This document shows positions 16,551-26,700 of a DNA stretch of 45,262 nt, piece by piece. The DNA lies in the NCBI RefSeq assembly GCF_009765985.1, contig NZ_LMUM01000020.1, positions 1 to 45,262 of the forward strand, read 5' to 3'. Each line of letters opens with the position of its first letter. The stretch's first letter is position 1. The translations under genes and the position numbers were made by a program. The notes under the pieces were generated by a model, which did not search any database, had not been told where the DNA came from, and was given only the letters and a program-made list of their open reading frames with translations. Source of the DNA: Acidobacterium sp. S8. Its GTDB lineage: Bacteria; Acidobacteriota; Terriglobia; Terriglobales; Acidobacteriaceae.

Positions 16551-18959
16551 TTATGCGTGATCTGAATTTATGAAGCTGGCAGTTCGCAGATGTGCAACTT
16601 CTCCCGCCCGCAGACTCAACTCCCGGATTTTACCCTGATAGCGAACCTGGATACTTCCGCTACGCCTGCTCATAACACTCGCTGACAATAGCGCTCCATT
16701 ATGCCATGCAATATCGATGACATACCCTCCGCGCGCGCAAAGCCCTTTCACGGTCCCATCCTGCCACGCCGCCGGAAGAGCAGGAAGCAACCGGATTTCT
16801 CCGCCTTGCGACTGCAACAGCATTTCCGCCATACCTGCTGTACCTGCGGTATTGCCGTCGATGGCAAAGATGTTCTGCTCTGCTCCGGCAACCCCGCCAC
16901 TTGAAAATGTCAGCAGGTTCACATCCGCTGCTTTGGCCACCAGGCTTTCCAGATATTTATGCGCCAGATCGCCCTTCAGCAATCTTGCATAGTAAACAAC
17001 AAGATTGGCGCGTCCCCACTCGCTTTGTTCCCAGTGCGGAGTATTCATCCGACGCTCGATCGTTACTTCCGCAGCCCGGGCTAATTCCGGTGTCTTCCGC
17101 GGCGAAATCTGATTCTCGGGATACAGCGCAACAAGATGAGACGTGTGGCGATGATTGGGCTCGGCATCTTCAAAGTCTTCCAGCCACTCCTGCAGTTGTC
17201 CGTGTTTGCCGATCTGAAATGGCGGCAGTTTAGCGCGTGCGGCTTCCAGTCTTTCGCGCAGTTCGCCATCGACCGATAAAACTCTCTGCGCCTCTATGCA
17301 CACGCTGTAGAGGGCGTAAACAAATACTCGATCACAGGTGTTACCCATCGACTCCGCGCAATGCTCTCCATCAGCGGTCAGGTACCAGTTCTCTGGCGAA
17401 TCAGAAGGCCCCGTGACCAGCCATCCATGTTTCGGCTCAGGAACCATATACGCAAGAAAGAACTCAGCCGCTTCGCGCAGCGCCGGATAAGCCTGCGCAC
17501 GAAGGAACTCGGTGTCGGCATTGAATGTGTAGTGATCCCACATCTGCAGCGCAATCCAGATGCCAGCGGTCACATATAGACCCCAACCAATCCCCCAACC
17601 CGGCGCGGTATAGCCCCATGCGTTTGTCACTGTGTGGCACACCCAGCCGGGAGCCCCATACATCTCCTTCGCCGTTCGGCGACCTGCCTCGCGCAGGCCT
17701 TCAATCAGGCCGAAGAGCGGCGTCTGGCATTCGGAAAGATTGCAGAGCTCCGCTGCCCAGTAGTTCTGCTGCGTGTTGATGTCGAGGTGGAAGTCATTCG
17801 TCCATCCCATCGTGCTGGCGAGGCCATCGTTCCAGATACCCTGCAAAGCCAGCGGCAGAGGCGAGTCCGCACGCGATCCGGTTATCGTGAGATAGCGCCC
17901 GTACTGAAAAAACAGCGCAAGTAATTCCGGATCGCTTCCACCGTCTTCAAGCCCTTTTCGCCGCACATCCGTCGGCTTTGTTCTCATCGATGGGCCGCTG
18001 GCGCCGAGATCAAGCGATACGCGCCGATAAAGCGACTGATGGTCAGCCACGTGCTCTGCGCGCAGTGTTGCATATGTCTTGCGTGACGCGCTCGCAATTT
18101 CTCGCGTGCATGCAGCTTCCGGATCATTGTCACGGAAGCTTGTAGCCGCAGCAATCAGCACGGTGACAGAATTGGCATTCTTCACATGCACATTTTGCGC
18201 CTCTGCTTGCAAGCTGCCGCCTTCTGCGATGATCTTTGCGTGGATCTGAAGAGCAACCCCATCCTGACCGTTGCTGTGCATATGCTCATAAGCGTGGCCC
18301 CGCAGGATCAGCGTATCTCGACCATTGGTGGTGATGTCGGCAGGGAGCGTCACTGCGCCGAAAGCCGCAGTGAAAGTGATCTGCCCCGGCTTGCTGCAAC
18401 TCAGCCGCACGGCAATAACGCCATCCGGATGCGAGGCAATCACCTCGCGCGAAAACCGTGCCCCGCCGAGGACAAAACTCATACGGGCTGCGGCCTCATC
18501 CAGGTTCAGCGAGCGCCGATAGCCAATTACACCCGCTGTCTCGCCAAAGTCGAACCGCAGCTCCGGCAAAGGCATATTCGTGCCGAAAGATTTCGCATTG
18601 CCCAGAAGATGCTTCTCGCATAGACCCCGCGCTTCGACATATTTCCCCGCAAAAAGCAGCTGGCGAATCTCATCGAGGTGTTTCAACGCTTCAGGATTCA
18701 CATCGGTCGCGCTCGGAGCTCCCGACCATGCCGTTGATTCCGACAGCGCAATGCGTTCCTTTGCCAGGCCGCCAAAAACCATACCGCCCAACCGTCCGTT
18801 TCCTACGGGCAGAGCCTCCAGCCAGCGCTCCGCCGGCTGCCTGTACCACAGCTCATCCACGGATCGCTGTCGAGTGGCGGACCACAACTGCATCGCGCCT
18901 TTCGGTATTGCTGCCAATGCAAGTCCGCCCTGCAGAAATCTACGCCTTGTTGTCTGCAA
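16551..18959 (-). CDS. Exported GH95 alpha-L-fucosidase or alpha-L-galactosidase
   Basis: 802 residues starting at a TTG (18959) preceded by GAGGAG 8 bases away. MQTTRRRFLQGG is a Tat signal. The GH95 hallmark WLEALPVGNGRLGGMVFGG is at 46-64. The (alpha/alpha)6 barrel includes HLDINTQQNYWAAELCNLSE (391-410), SDSPENWY (519-526) with candidate acid Glu523, MGNTCDRVFVY, and near the C terminus DGNTAGTAGMAEML. The inverting GH95 site uses Asn residues in the first motif; the first of these is Asp393 here. Family members cleave alpha-1,2-fucose or alpha-L-galactose from glycans such as xyloglucan or pectin. Divergent from the LacI-family gene. Confidence 0.9.
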   Translation of the reverse strand: MQTTRRRFLQGGLALAAIPKGAMQLWSATRQRSVDELWYRQPAERWLEALPVGNGRLGGMVFGGLAKERIALSESTAWSGAPSATDVNPEALKHLDEIRQLLFAGKYVEARGLCEKHLLGNAKSFGTNMPLPELRFDFGETAGVIGYRRSLNLDEAAARMSFVLGGARFSREVIASHPDGVIAVRLSCSKPGQITFTAAFGAVTLPADITTNGRDTLILRGHAYEHMHSNGQDGVALQIHAKIIAEGGSLQAEAQNVHVKNANSVTVLIAAATSFRDNDPEAACTREIASASRKTYATLRAEHVADHQSLYRRVSLDLGASGPSMRTKPTDVRRKGLEDGGSDPELLALFFQYGRYLTITGSRADSPLPLALQGIWNDGLASTMGWTNDFHLDINTQQNYWAAELCNLSECQTPLFGLIEGLREAGRRTAKEMYGAPGWVCHTVTNAWGYTAPGWGIGWGLYVTAGIWIALQMWDHYTFNADTEFLRAQAYPALREAAEFFLAYMVPEPKHGWLVTGPSDSPENWYLTADGEHCAESMGNTCDRVFVYALYSVCIEAQRVLSVDGELRERLEAARAKLPPFQIGKHGQLQEWLEDFEDAEPNHRHTSHLVALYPENQISPRKTPELARAAEVTIERRMNTPHWEQSEWGRANLVVYYARLLKGDLAHKYLESLVAKAADVNLLTFSSGGVAGAEQNIFAIDGNTAGTAGMAEMLLQSQGGEIRLLPALPAAWQDGTVKGLCARGGYVIDIAWHNGALLSASVMSRRSGSIQVRYQGKIRELSLRAGEVAHLRTASFINSDHA

Positions 18960-18996
18960 CCGTATTTCTCCTCTGTCTGCCCACTCATCGAAAACA

Positions 18997-19025
18997 TTGA
19001 CCCTGACGCAATCAATCGGTACGCT
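18997..19025 (+). promoter_or_regulatory. Candidate promoter of the LacI-family gene
   Basis: TTGACC (18997-19002) and TACGCT (19020-19025) are separated by 17 bases and lie 25 bases before the ATG at 19050. The -35 match is good and the -10 match is weak. The 12-bp operator found elsewhere in this locus is not present here. Confidence 0.35.
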
Positions 19026-19049
19026 CGGACAATCACACTTCAGTCACAC

Positions 19050-20144
19050 ATGGCCATTTCAGGAAAATCCTCCGGCATCAAAGATATTGCGCGCGCTCTT
19101 AAGGTTTCCATCGGAACCGTCGACCGCGCCCTGCATGGACGCGCAGGCGTAAGCGAGAAAACAAAGGCGCGAGTGTTGAAGATGGCCGAACAGATTGGTT
19201 ATCGTCCCAACCTCGCGGCCCAGTCCCTCAAACTCAATCGGCATCTTTCCATCGCAGCGATCCTTCCAAGGCACATCTCGCATTTTTTTGATCCCGTGCG
19301 CGCAGGCATTCGCGCGGCGGCGGAAGCTACCGTCGGTTTGACCGTCTCGCTTGAATTTCACGAATATCCCCGGCTTGGCGTGGGGGATGTCGAAGCCTTC
19401 GAATCCGCGATATCGCGGCATTACGACGGCATCATTTTCCTTCCCGGCAATACCCGTCGTTTCGAGCCTTTGATTCGCAAGCTCTCCCGCGCGGGAACAG
19501 CCATGATGTGTGTGGGCAGCGATGCTCCGAATACCGAGCGGGTCGGTTCTGTGGCGGTGCATGCCGCGGTAAGCGGCGCGATGGTAGCGGAGTTGCTTTC
19601 CTTCAAACTCAGCCATAAGGCCACAGTTGCCGTCTTCTCCGGAGAGCTTTCCACTCTCGATCACGCGGAAAAGCTGCGAGGCTTCGCCGCGGCGCTTGCG
19701 GTGCAGGCGCCACAACTCACCCTGCTTCCTGCGCTTGAGAGTCACGAGCGTCCCGGAGAAGCCTACCGCCAGACCCTCGCGCTGATGCAAAGCAAACCGC
19801 AGCCTGAGGGTCTCTACCTGAGCACCGCCAACAGTATGCCTGTGCTGAGAGCTCTGGAAGAGCTCGGACTCATGGGCAAAGTGCAGATCGTTACCACCGA
19901 CCTCTTCCAGGAAATCGTTCCGCTCATTGAAGATGGCAAAGTCCTCGCCACTATCTATCAACGGCCTTTCACGCAGGGCAAGCTTGCCTTCGAGACCCTG
20001 CTGAAATGTCTTCTCGAAGGCGGAAAACCGCAGCCTCTTATTCGGCTCGTGCCACATGTGATCTTCCGCAGCAATCTCTCCCTGTTCAGCAGTCAAATTG
20101 CCGGCAATGACGACGAGCTCGAAACCGAATTGCAGCCGGCATAA
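19050..20144 (+). CDS. LacI-family transcriptional regulator
   Basis: 364 residues. The N-terminal helix-turn-helix and hinge are clear: IKDIARALKVSIGTVDRALHG, then VLKMAEQIGYRPN and LAAQSL. The rest is the sugar-binding periplasmic-protein-like domain (AAILPRHISHFFDPVRAG, IIFLPGNTRRFEPLI, and the C-terminal IYQRPFTQGKLAFETLLKCL). It lies inside the carbohydrate locus, divergent from GH95-GH36 and convergent with GH97. It is the natural candidate to bind the CG-centred operators upstream of the GH97, DUF5107, TonB receptor and SGNH genes, and to respond to a sugar released by these enzymes. That link is inferred from position and operator type. Confidence 0.93.
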   Translation: MAISGKSSGIKDIARALKVSIGTVDRALHGRAGVSEKTKARVLKMAEQIGYRPNLAAQSLKLNRHLSIAAILPRHISHFFDPVRAGIRAAAEATVGLTVSLEFHEYPRLGVGDVEAFESAISRHYDGIIFLPGNTRRFEPLIRKLSRAGTAMMCVGSDAPNTERVGSVAVHAAVSGAMVAELLSFKLSHKATVAVFSGELSTLDHAEKLRGFAAALAVQAPQLTLLPALESHERPGEAYRQTLALMQSKPQPEGLYLSTANSMPVLRALEELGLMGKVQIVTTDLFQEIVPLIEDGKVLATIYQRPFTQGKLAFETLLKCLLEGGKPQPLIRLVPHVIFRSNLSLFSSQIAGNDDELETELQPA

Positions 20145-20167
20145 GTACACATGCGGCATACACACGC

Positions 20168-22168
20168 CTATCGCCCCTTCTGCGGAATAAAGCGTATAGC
20201 GCAGCCGCCACCCGCGGCCAGGTGCAAAGTCAGCGTTCCAGTGCCACGCACAGATTGCTTGCGAATCGTAACGTCTTTCGGATTTTTATCCGCGTCGGCA
20301 GCGTCCTCATAGATCTGAGCAGTGTAAGAGCCTTTCCCGAGAAAGTTCAACGGTATCTCAAGAGTACGCGGCGTCCAGTTTGTCATGCTGCCCAGGTACC
20401 ACTCATCGCCACTTTGGCGCGCAATCGTCGCGAACTCCCCCGGCCTGCCATTCAGCACATGCGTCGCATCCCAGGAGGCCGGGACATCTTTGATGAACTG
20501 AAAAGCTGGCTGATCCGCATATGCCTGCGGGCTATCGGAAACCATCTGGAATGGGGTTTGGTAGATCACAAATAAAGCGAGCTGCTGGGCGCGCGTTCCC
20601 ATCACCATCGGATTCACATTCCGCGCCTGAAATCCATCTTCCGTCGCATTGTTAAAGCCGCCAGCCGTATAGTCCATAGGCCCTGCGATCAGGCGAGTGA
20701 AGGGAAAGACCGTGCGATCCACGGGACTGTCGCGTCGGCCCACTTTATTGTTCTCCATGCCCAGAACGCCCTCGTAACTCATCACGTTCGGATAGGTCCG
20801 CTCAAGACCCCAGGGAGTGTGTGTACCGTGGAAGTCAACCATCAGATGATGCTCCGCGGCCTCCCGCGCCACATCGTAATAAAACTGGATGCCTCGCTGA
20901 TCGTCGCGGTTAATAAAGTCGATCTTGATTCCGGCTACGCCCCACTTTTCATAGAGCGGGAACGCTTCTTTCATTTGATCCATCACCGATTCCGAGTAGA
21001 GCCATATCCAGACCTTCACGTGCTTGGTTGCTGCGTACCGCACCAGCTCCGGCACGTCGATCTTTCCATTCATCTTGGTAATGTCGCGCCCCGCCGCCCA
21101 GCCGGCATCGAGCATCATGTAAGGAAACCCGGAGTCGGCAGAAAAATCGACGTAATATTTCATGTTGTCCGTAGTAAATGCGGGCTTGCCATCTTTGCCC
21201 ACATCGCCCACCCACCAGTTCCATGAAGCCTTACCGGGATGAATCCAGCTCGTGTCCGCAACTCTGCTCGCCGGGCTTAAATCATAGACAAGCGTCGACT
21301 CCACCAGTCGCCCCGGGTCATCTGCAACCATGAACACGCGCCATGCCGAGTGATGCGGCAAAGTTCCCTGCACCGCAAGATCGGCGTTGTCGAAGCGCGG
21401 CGACAGCTTGGAAACAAACCAGTGACCGGCCCAGTTGCCGGAAGGATTCGTCACATACATGGCGCTGCTGCCTTCAAGATCGGCCTCCATCAGGCTCATC
21501 CACGCCACACCGGGTTCGTGCATCAGCAAAGGCATGCCGATCAGGAAGTGGCTTGACACGCCTCCCTGGTTGCTGAAGGCGGTCGTAGGCAGCTGCACAT
21601 ACTCACTCTCGTAGCTGCTGCGATAGCTCGGCAGCGCCAGCGCCCAGTCTGTGGCATCCATACTGAGGCGAAATTCCGTGTCTTCCTGTTTCAGCTGCAA
21701 TTCTTTCATCGCATCTTGCGCTGGAAGTAAGTAGCGGAAGGCGACTCCGCCGTCGTAGGCACGCGCCTCGACCGTCATGGCGCGATGTCCTCCGCCGTTC
21801 TCCTGCACATGCACGGCAAGGCTGCGATACGCATCGTGCACCTTGCTGACCTTGGCGTTCATCAGCGTGTAGTCGTCGATCCCCTGGCCTGCATCACTGC
21901 CGACGATACTCACATCGGATCCAAGAGGAGCCTGATCCCCCAGTTCCAGCGCCAATCCTGAATCGTCGAGCACCTGCTTGCCATGAAATGTCAGCGAGTA
22001 GACCAGCTTTCCGCCGCCGCTCTTCGCATCTTTGGATGGTTGAATAGCGAAGTGCATCACCAGCTGCTGATCTGGCGAGGTCAAAGTCAGCGGCGCATTC
22101 TGGGCCAGAGCGCTGCCGCCTGCGGCGCAAACCGCCACACCGGCAAGTACGAATAGATAGGACTTCAT
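20168..22168 (-). CDS. Secreted GH97 glycoside hydrolase, retaining (alpha-galactosidase-like) type
   Basis: 666 residues from the ATG at 22168, with GAGGTG 10 bases upstream; a TTG 9 bases earlier is less likely. The signal peptide ends at ALAQN. An N-terminal beta-sandwich (30-280) is followed by the GH97 barrel: WIHPGKASWNWW, MMLDAGWA, KVWIWLYSES, GIKIDFINRDDQ and MSYEGVLGMEN. The Asp of KIDF (420 in the TTG numbering) is at the place of the nucleophile of the retaining GH97 branch, and Glu475 fits as acid/base. This argues against the inverting SusB-type alpha-glucosidase. Transcribed separately from the sugar porter, from a promoter with its own operator. Confidence 0.88.
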   Translation of the reverse strand: MKSYLFVLAGVAVCAAGGSALAQNAPLTLTSPDQQLVMHFAIQPSKDAKSGGGKLVYSLTFHGKQVLDDSGLALELGDQAPLGSDVSIVGSDAGQGIDDYTLMNAKVSKVHDAYRSLAVHVQENGGGHRAMTVEARAYDGGVAFRYLLPAQDAMKELQLKQEDTEFRLSMDATDWALALPSYRSSYESEYVQLPTTAFSNQGGVSSHFLIGMPLLMHEPGVAWMSLMEADLEGSSAMYVTNPSGNWAGHWFVSKLSPRFDNADLAVQGTLPHHSAWRVFMVADDPGRLVESTLVYDLSPASRVADTSWIHPGKASWNWWVGDVGKDGKPAFTTDNMKYYVDFSADSGFPYMMLDAGWAAGRDITKMNGKIDVPELVRYAATKHVKVWIWLYSESVMDQMKEAFPLYEKWGVAGIKIDFINRDDQRGIQFYYDVAREAAEHHLMVDFHGTHTPWGLERTYPNVMSYEGVLGMENNKVGRRDSPVDRTVFPFTRLIAGPMDYTAGGFNNATEDGFQARNVNPMVMGTRAQQLALFVIYQTPFQMVSDSPQAYADQPAFQFIKDVPASWDATHVLNGRPGEFATIARQSGDEWYLGSMTNWTPRTLEIPLNFLGKGSYTAQIYEDAADADKNPKDVTIRKQSVRGTGTLTLHLAAGGGCAIRFIPQKGR

Positions 22169-22243
22169 CACAGGCAATCACCTCAAAGCAGAGAGAATAA
22201 AAAGTGGAAATATTGCGCTCGATTTCAGCGCAAGAGCCATATT

Positions 22244-22255
22244 GTGTACGTTAAC
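22244..22255 (-). promoter_or_regulatory. CG-centred operator upstream of GH97
   Basis: GTGTACGTTAAC as read on the plus strand. The half-sites GTGTA and GTTAA flank a central CG, the layout of LacI-family operators. It starts 9 bases downstream of the proposed -10 of the GH97 promoter and shares GTGTACG with three other sites in this locus. Confidence 0.7.
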
Positions 22256-22264
22256 GAGGATGAA

Positions 22265-22292
22265 GTTATTCCTCCAATGTAACCGTTGTCAA
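22265..22292 (-). promoter_or_regulatory. Promoter of the GH97 gene
   Basis: On the minus strand TTGACA (22292-22287) is followed after 16 bases by AATAAC (22270-22265). It begins 6 bases after the stop codon of the sugar porter, and the operator lies directly downstream, where a repressor would block initiation. Confidence 0.6.
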
Positions 22293-22297
22293 TACGC

Positions 22298-23725
22298 TCA
22301 ATGTGTCACTGAAGCTTCGATCTGCTCCAATGTCTGCCCCTTCGTCTCCGGAACCATCCCGGCAACAAACACGCAGCCAGCCACGCAAATCAAGCCGTAA
22401 AGAATGAAAATGCCGCCAGTCCCCAGGCGGTCGTTCATCAGCGGGAAGGTGTAAGTCAGCAGGAACGACGCCGCCCATAGCGCGCTCACCGCTACTGACA
22501 CTCCATGCGAACGGACGCGGTTAGGAAATATCTCGGCAATCAGCACCCACGTAACAGGCGCCAGCGTCAGCGCATAACAGGCAATCGCACACAAAGTCAG
22601 CGTAAGAACAGCACCGGCCTGCCATCCTGCGCGGTAGGCAAAACCACATAATAAATGGGACACGGCAATCCCTATGCAGCCGGCAATCATCATCCATCGT
22701 CTGCCAAGCTTATCTACAAGCAGCATCGAGAGCACAGTAAACACCAGGTTGATCGCGCCGGTAATGACAATGTTCAGAAAAATATCGTTCGCCCCGTAGC
22801 CCGCGCGTCGATATACTTCGGCTGCGTAATTGAAGAGAATATTGATTCCCGTCCACTGCTGCAGCACGGCAAGAGCAACACCGATCAACACGACACGCCG
22901 AATCCCGGGACGAAGAAGATCCCGCCAGGAAGATTTCTGCTGAGACTCGGCAACCAGCGAACGCTCGATACCTTCAATTTCCGTGCTGGCATAGTTTGCT
23001 CCGCCAATATTCACCAACACCGCGCGTGCTTCGTCCTGTCGCTTACGAACCAGCAGCCAACGCGGACTCTCCGGAAGAAACACTGAGCACACGATAAAAA
23101 CAATGGAAGGCACTACGACCGCGCTGAACATCCAACGCCAGCCGTACTGTACATTCCACGAACGGTAAATTTCATCCGCCGTGAGGCTCGCAACCAGTGG
23201 TTGCGCAATCCGCCAGTTCACGACCTGCGCCATCAGGATTCCAACGACAATCGCAAATTGATTGAGGCTGACGAGTCTACCGCGAATGGCCGCAGGACTG
23301 ATCTCTGCGATATACAGCGGAGAAACATTCGAACTCAGGCCGATGGCGATGCCGCCAAGGATGCGCCACACAATGAAGGCGGTGAAAGAATAAGACCACC
23401 CGGTAAGTGCCGAGGAAATGGCGAACAATATACCCGCGCAAAGCAGCACACGGCGACGGCCATAGCTGTCGGCTAAATATCCCGCAGCCAGCGAACCAAT
23501 CAAACATCCCACGAGAGCGCAGCTATTGGCCCAGCCCACAAGCGTGGCTGAAGTGAGATGAAAATAGACTTCGTAAAATTGCCGCGCGCCGCCAATCACT
23601 ACCCAGTCGTAGCCGAAGAGCAACCCACCAAGCGCGGCCACCATGGCAATGCCCCACGCATAAACCGTACGCTCAGCCGGAATGGAAGCCGATCCGGCTG
23701 CGTTGGAAATCGTAGGGCCATGCAT
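22298..23725 (-). CDS. MFS sugar porter (XylE/GalP-like)
   Basis: 475 residues with twelve predicted membrane helices. Sugar-porter signatures are present: GLLFGYDWVVIGGA in helix 1, LADSYGRRRVL in the 2-3 loop, PLYIAEISPAAIRGRLVSLNQ, PESPRWLL before the central loop, QQWTGINILFNYA in helix 7, DKLGRRWMM and VPETKGQTLEQIE at the C terminus. Such proteins import monosaccharides with protons. The ATG at 23725 directly follows the stop of the DUF5107-TPR gene with no intervening base, so translation is coupled. It probably imports galactose, fucose or a related product of the nearby glycosidases. Confidence 0.92.
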   Translation of the reverse strand: MHGPTISNAAGSASIPAERTVYAWGIAMVAALGGLLFGYDWVVIGGARQFYEVYFHLTSATLVGWANSCALVGCLIGSLAAGYLADSYGRRRVLLCAGILFAISSALTGWSYSFTAFIVWRILGGIAIGLSSNVSPLYIAEISPAAIRGRLVSLNQFAIVVGILMAQVVNWRIAQPLVASLTADEIYRSWNVQYGWRWMFSAVVVPSIVFIVCSVFLPESPRWLLVRKRQDEARAVLVNIGGANYASTEIEGIERSLVAESQQKSSWRDLLRPGIRRVVLIGVALAVLQQWTGINILFNYAAEVYRRAGYGANDIFLNIVITGAINLVFTVLSMLLVDKLGRRWMMIAGCIGIAVSHLLCGFAYRAGWQAGAVLTLTLCAIACYALTLAPVTWVLIAEIFPNRVRSHGVSVAVSALWAASFLLTYTFPLMNDRLGTGGIFILYGLICVAGCVFVAGMVPETKGQTLEQIEASVTH

Positions 23726-26700
23726 CTATTCCTCTCCCGCGGCGGCCAGGCTTTGAAGAAGATCCACCGTGCCCGAGTGGTTTCGATCGAGCGATTGAAC
23801 ACGTTTCAATAGCTTTATCGCTTCCGGCTCTTTTCCTGATCCAAGCATTGCTTGCGCACGCAAAAAGAGAGCGGTGATAGTTTGGCGCTGTTCGAGATCT
23901 TCTTCAAAAAGCAGCATGGCGGGTAGGGACGTAGCAAAGTAATCGATCTTCGGCGTCTGCTCCTCCAATGCGACTGAGTAATCGTAGATCTTTCTGAAAA
24001 TTCTCTGCGCCTCCTCATCACAACCCAGGGAGCGCAATGCCATCGCGCTCCAGTAAGTCATTTCAGATACTGTCTGCACCTGCATCTGCTGAAAGTCGCC
24101 CTGATAGTTGGCAGCTCGCTGCCAATGGGCCTCCGCTTTCTGCGCTTCCCCATTTTCGGAATAGGCCACACCCAGCCAGTAATCCACCATGCTCAGGTTC
24201 ATCAAGAGGTGCTTGGCCTCGCTCAGGCTCTGTGGCGGATTCCCTGCCTGCTCGAAAAATCGTAATGCTTCAGCTTTTTCTCCTGCATGCAGCGCACGCT
24301 GACCAAGCAAAAGGTTAGAGCGAACATGCTGTCCCAGGACCAGCCCCTCGCCGCCTTCCCACGGCTGAAAATGCCGTGACAGAAGCACCTTCAAAGCGAG
24401 ATCGGATTTTCCGGAATTGTTATAGAGAGCGGCCAACTCAACCGAAAGATCATCGCGCCTCTCCACGAGCGCAGCGTTCGCTTCCAGTTCCGCCAGCCGT
24501 TCTACCAGCGCAATTCCAATGCGCTTTGCGAGCTGATCCTGCTCGTACAGAATGCGTGCGTCCGTCGGTGCAAGCTCTCTGGCTCGGGCGAAGGCATCCC
24601 TCGCGCATGTGGCATCATGCCTCACGTTAAAGTAGCCGAAACCGAGGTTCCTCCACGCCGTCGGAAAATCCGGATCGAGCGCAACCGCCATCTCCCATAG
24701 TGCAATCGCTTCCTCGTGGCGCCTGCGGTCGTAAAGCAGATTCCCCAGGTAGTAATGCGCACGCGCATCCTTCGGGTTTGCTTGGATCGCCGCTTCCAGC
24801 ACAAGCATCTCGTCCAACCGGCTGGGAAAGACATACTCCGAATCCGCGGTCGCTGCCTTTTGATATGCATCGGAACTGCCCTGCTCATCGCCCAGTAGCC
24901 GCATCAGATGCGCCCGAGCATACAGCAGCATCGTGGCCGCTCCATCTTTCTCGCCGGGATGAGCTGTGGAGGCGATCTTCAGGGCCTCGGTTAATAAACC
25001 CGCCCGTTGTAAATCAAAAATCAGATCAAGTCGTTGCGAGCCATTCAGAGGAGCCTCGCCAGTGGCGAGATATGCGCTGAAAATATCCAGCGGATCCAAA
25101 GCCCGGGTTTGATCGAGCAATTCTCCGGCTTCTTTTTCACGGCCCACTTTGCCGAGGGCGATTATTTTCAAATTGCGCGCCAGCAGATCATCTGCATCTG
25201 CACGCAGCGAGCGCTCAAGATGGTCGAGCGCAGTTGACCATTCCTTCCTCGCGCAGTCAATTTCCGCGAGCCTCAGATAACCAGGTCCGCGCCACGCTGC
25301 ATTCCAGGTAGCCTTATAAAACGCGGCGTACGCCTCCGCAGGCCGTTTCAGATACGCGAGCACAAGCCCCAGATTGTAGTGTGGCTCTCCGTCATACGGA
25401 TTAGGATTTCGCTCCGTCAACCTCGCAATCGCAGTGCGAAGATATTGTTCAGCGGTCGAGAACTCGCCGCGCCGCATGTGCCAGCGACCCAGCGCATGAT
25501 TCGCGCGGCTATCGCCTGCATCCCGACGAATTGCTTCTTGCCAATACGGTTCCGGGTCGCGTGTTGGATGACGATACTGTTCCAGATGAAGACCTATCAG
25601 GAACAGCTCATCGCTCGTCGCCACATCCGCAGGCAACGGCGGCTCAGTCGCAACCACAGGCGCGTCTGCAGGCACTATTTCATCCGGAGCGTAGCGCAGC
25701 AGCGTGATACCGGCCTGTTCAACTATGATTTCCAGCGAACCATCATCCGGCGCAGAAAAAGTGTGATGCAGTGGATTCCGTGGCAAAAGATCGCCCTGCC
25801 AGACATCACACTCTTTTCCATCGATACGCACGCGTACGGTGCTCTGAGACCATGCACTTGTCACCAGTAAATGCAGGTAAATTTCCGTGCTGTTCCGTTC
25901 TACACGAAGAGCGGCATGCAGATTGGCATAATCAGGTACGCCAATCTCGCGAATGGGATACCAGAACTGGCTGAAAGTCTTCGTTTCGCCCGGTGCGAGG
26001 AACGAAAAATCCGGCTGATTGTCCGTATAAACGCCAGCCATCAGCTCTACATAAGGCCCGTCGGCATCCGTCAGGCTGCGATCCCACGCGTAACCGAATT
26101 CGTGATTGCCCCATGTCCACTGCTTTTTCCCGGGAGCAACATGATGGTTCGCAACATGTACCGTGCCAGCCTGATGCTTGTGATCGTACCCACCGAAAAA
26201 GTCTCCGCGTGAGCCCGCAATCATATAGCTCGTCGGAACAGGAATATTCGCATACCAGCTGAGGTCATTCGCTGGGTAAGAGCCATCGGGGACAAAGCAG
26301 CTCGGCATCTCTTCAGCCGGTACTCCTTCTACAGCGCGTTTGCCGTAGTCAACACCGTAGTACTTCCCCTGGCTCAGAGGAAATTCCGTGATCGCACGCT
26401 TCGCGTGGTCGGCAACAAAATGCACATCGCGTGGGAAAAACGACTGATACTTTTCGTCTACACGCGTAGCTACATTTGCCCACCACAGAAATGTCTGCGT
26501 GTCCGTCGTACGGTTGTACAGCCGGGCGCGCAGTTCCAGATATGCCTTGCCTGGACTGAGCCGCAGCCCGTGCATACCTTTCATGTGCGACATGGGATCG
26601 TGATCGCTGCACCATATCGTCACTGCCCCGTCTGCTTCGCGTTCGATGGCAACATCCACTGGCATAAAGGTGGCCGGACGATGATGCTGTGGCCAGTTGA

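Noticed and set aside
19059-20165. Long open frame of 368 codons on the minus strand opposite the LacI-family gene
   Set aside because: The plus-strand frame encodes a clear helix-turn-helix regulator; the antisense translation has no recognisable domain and reflects codon bias.
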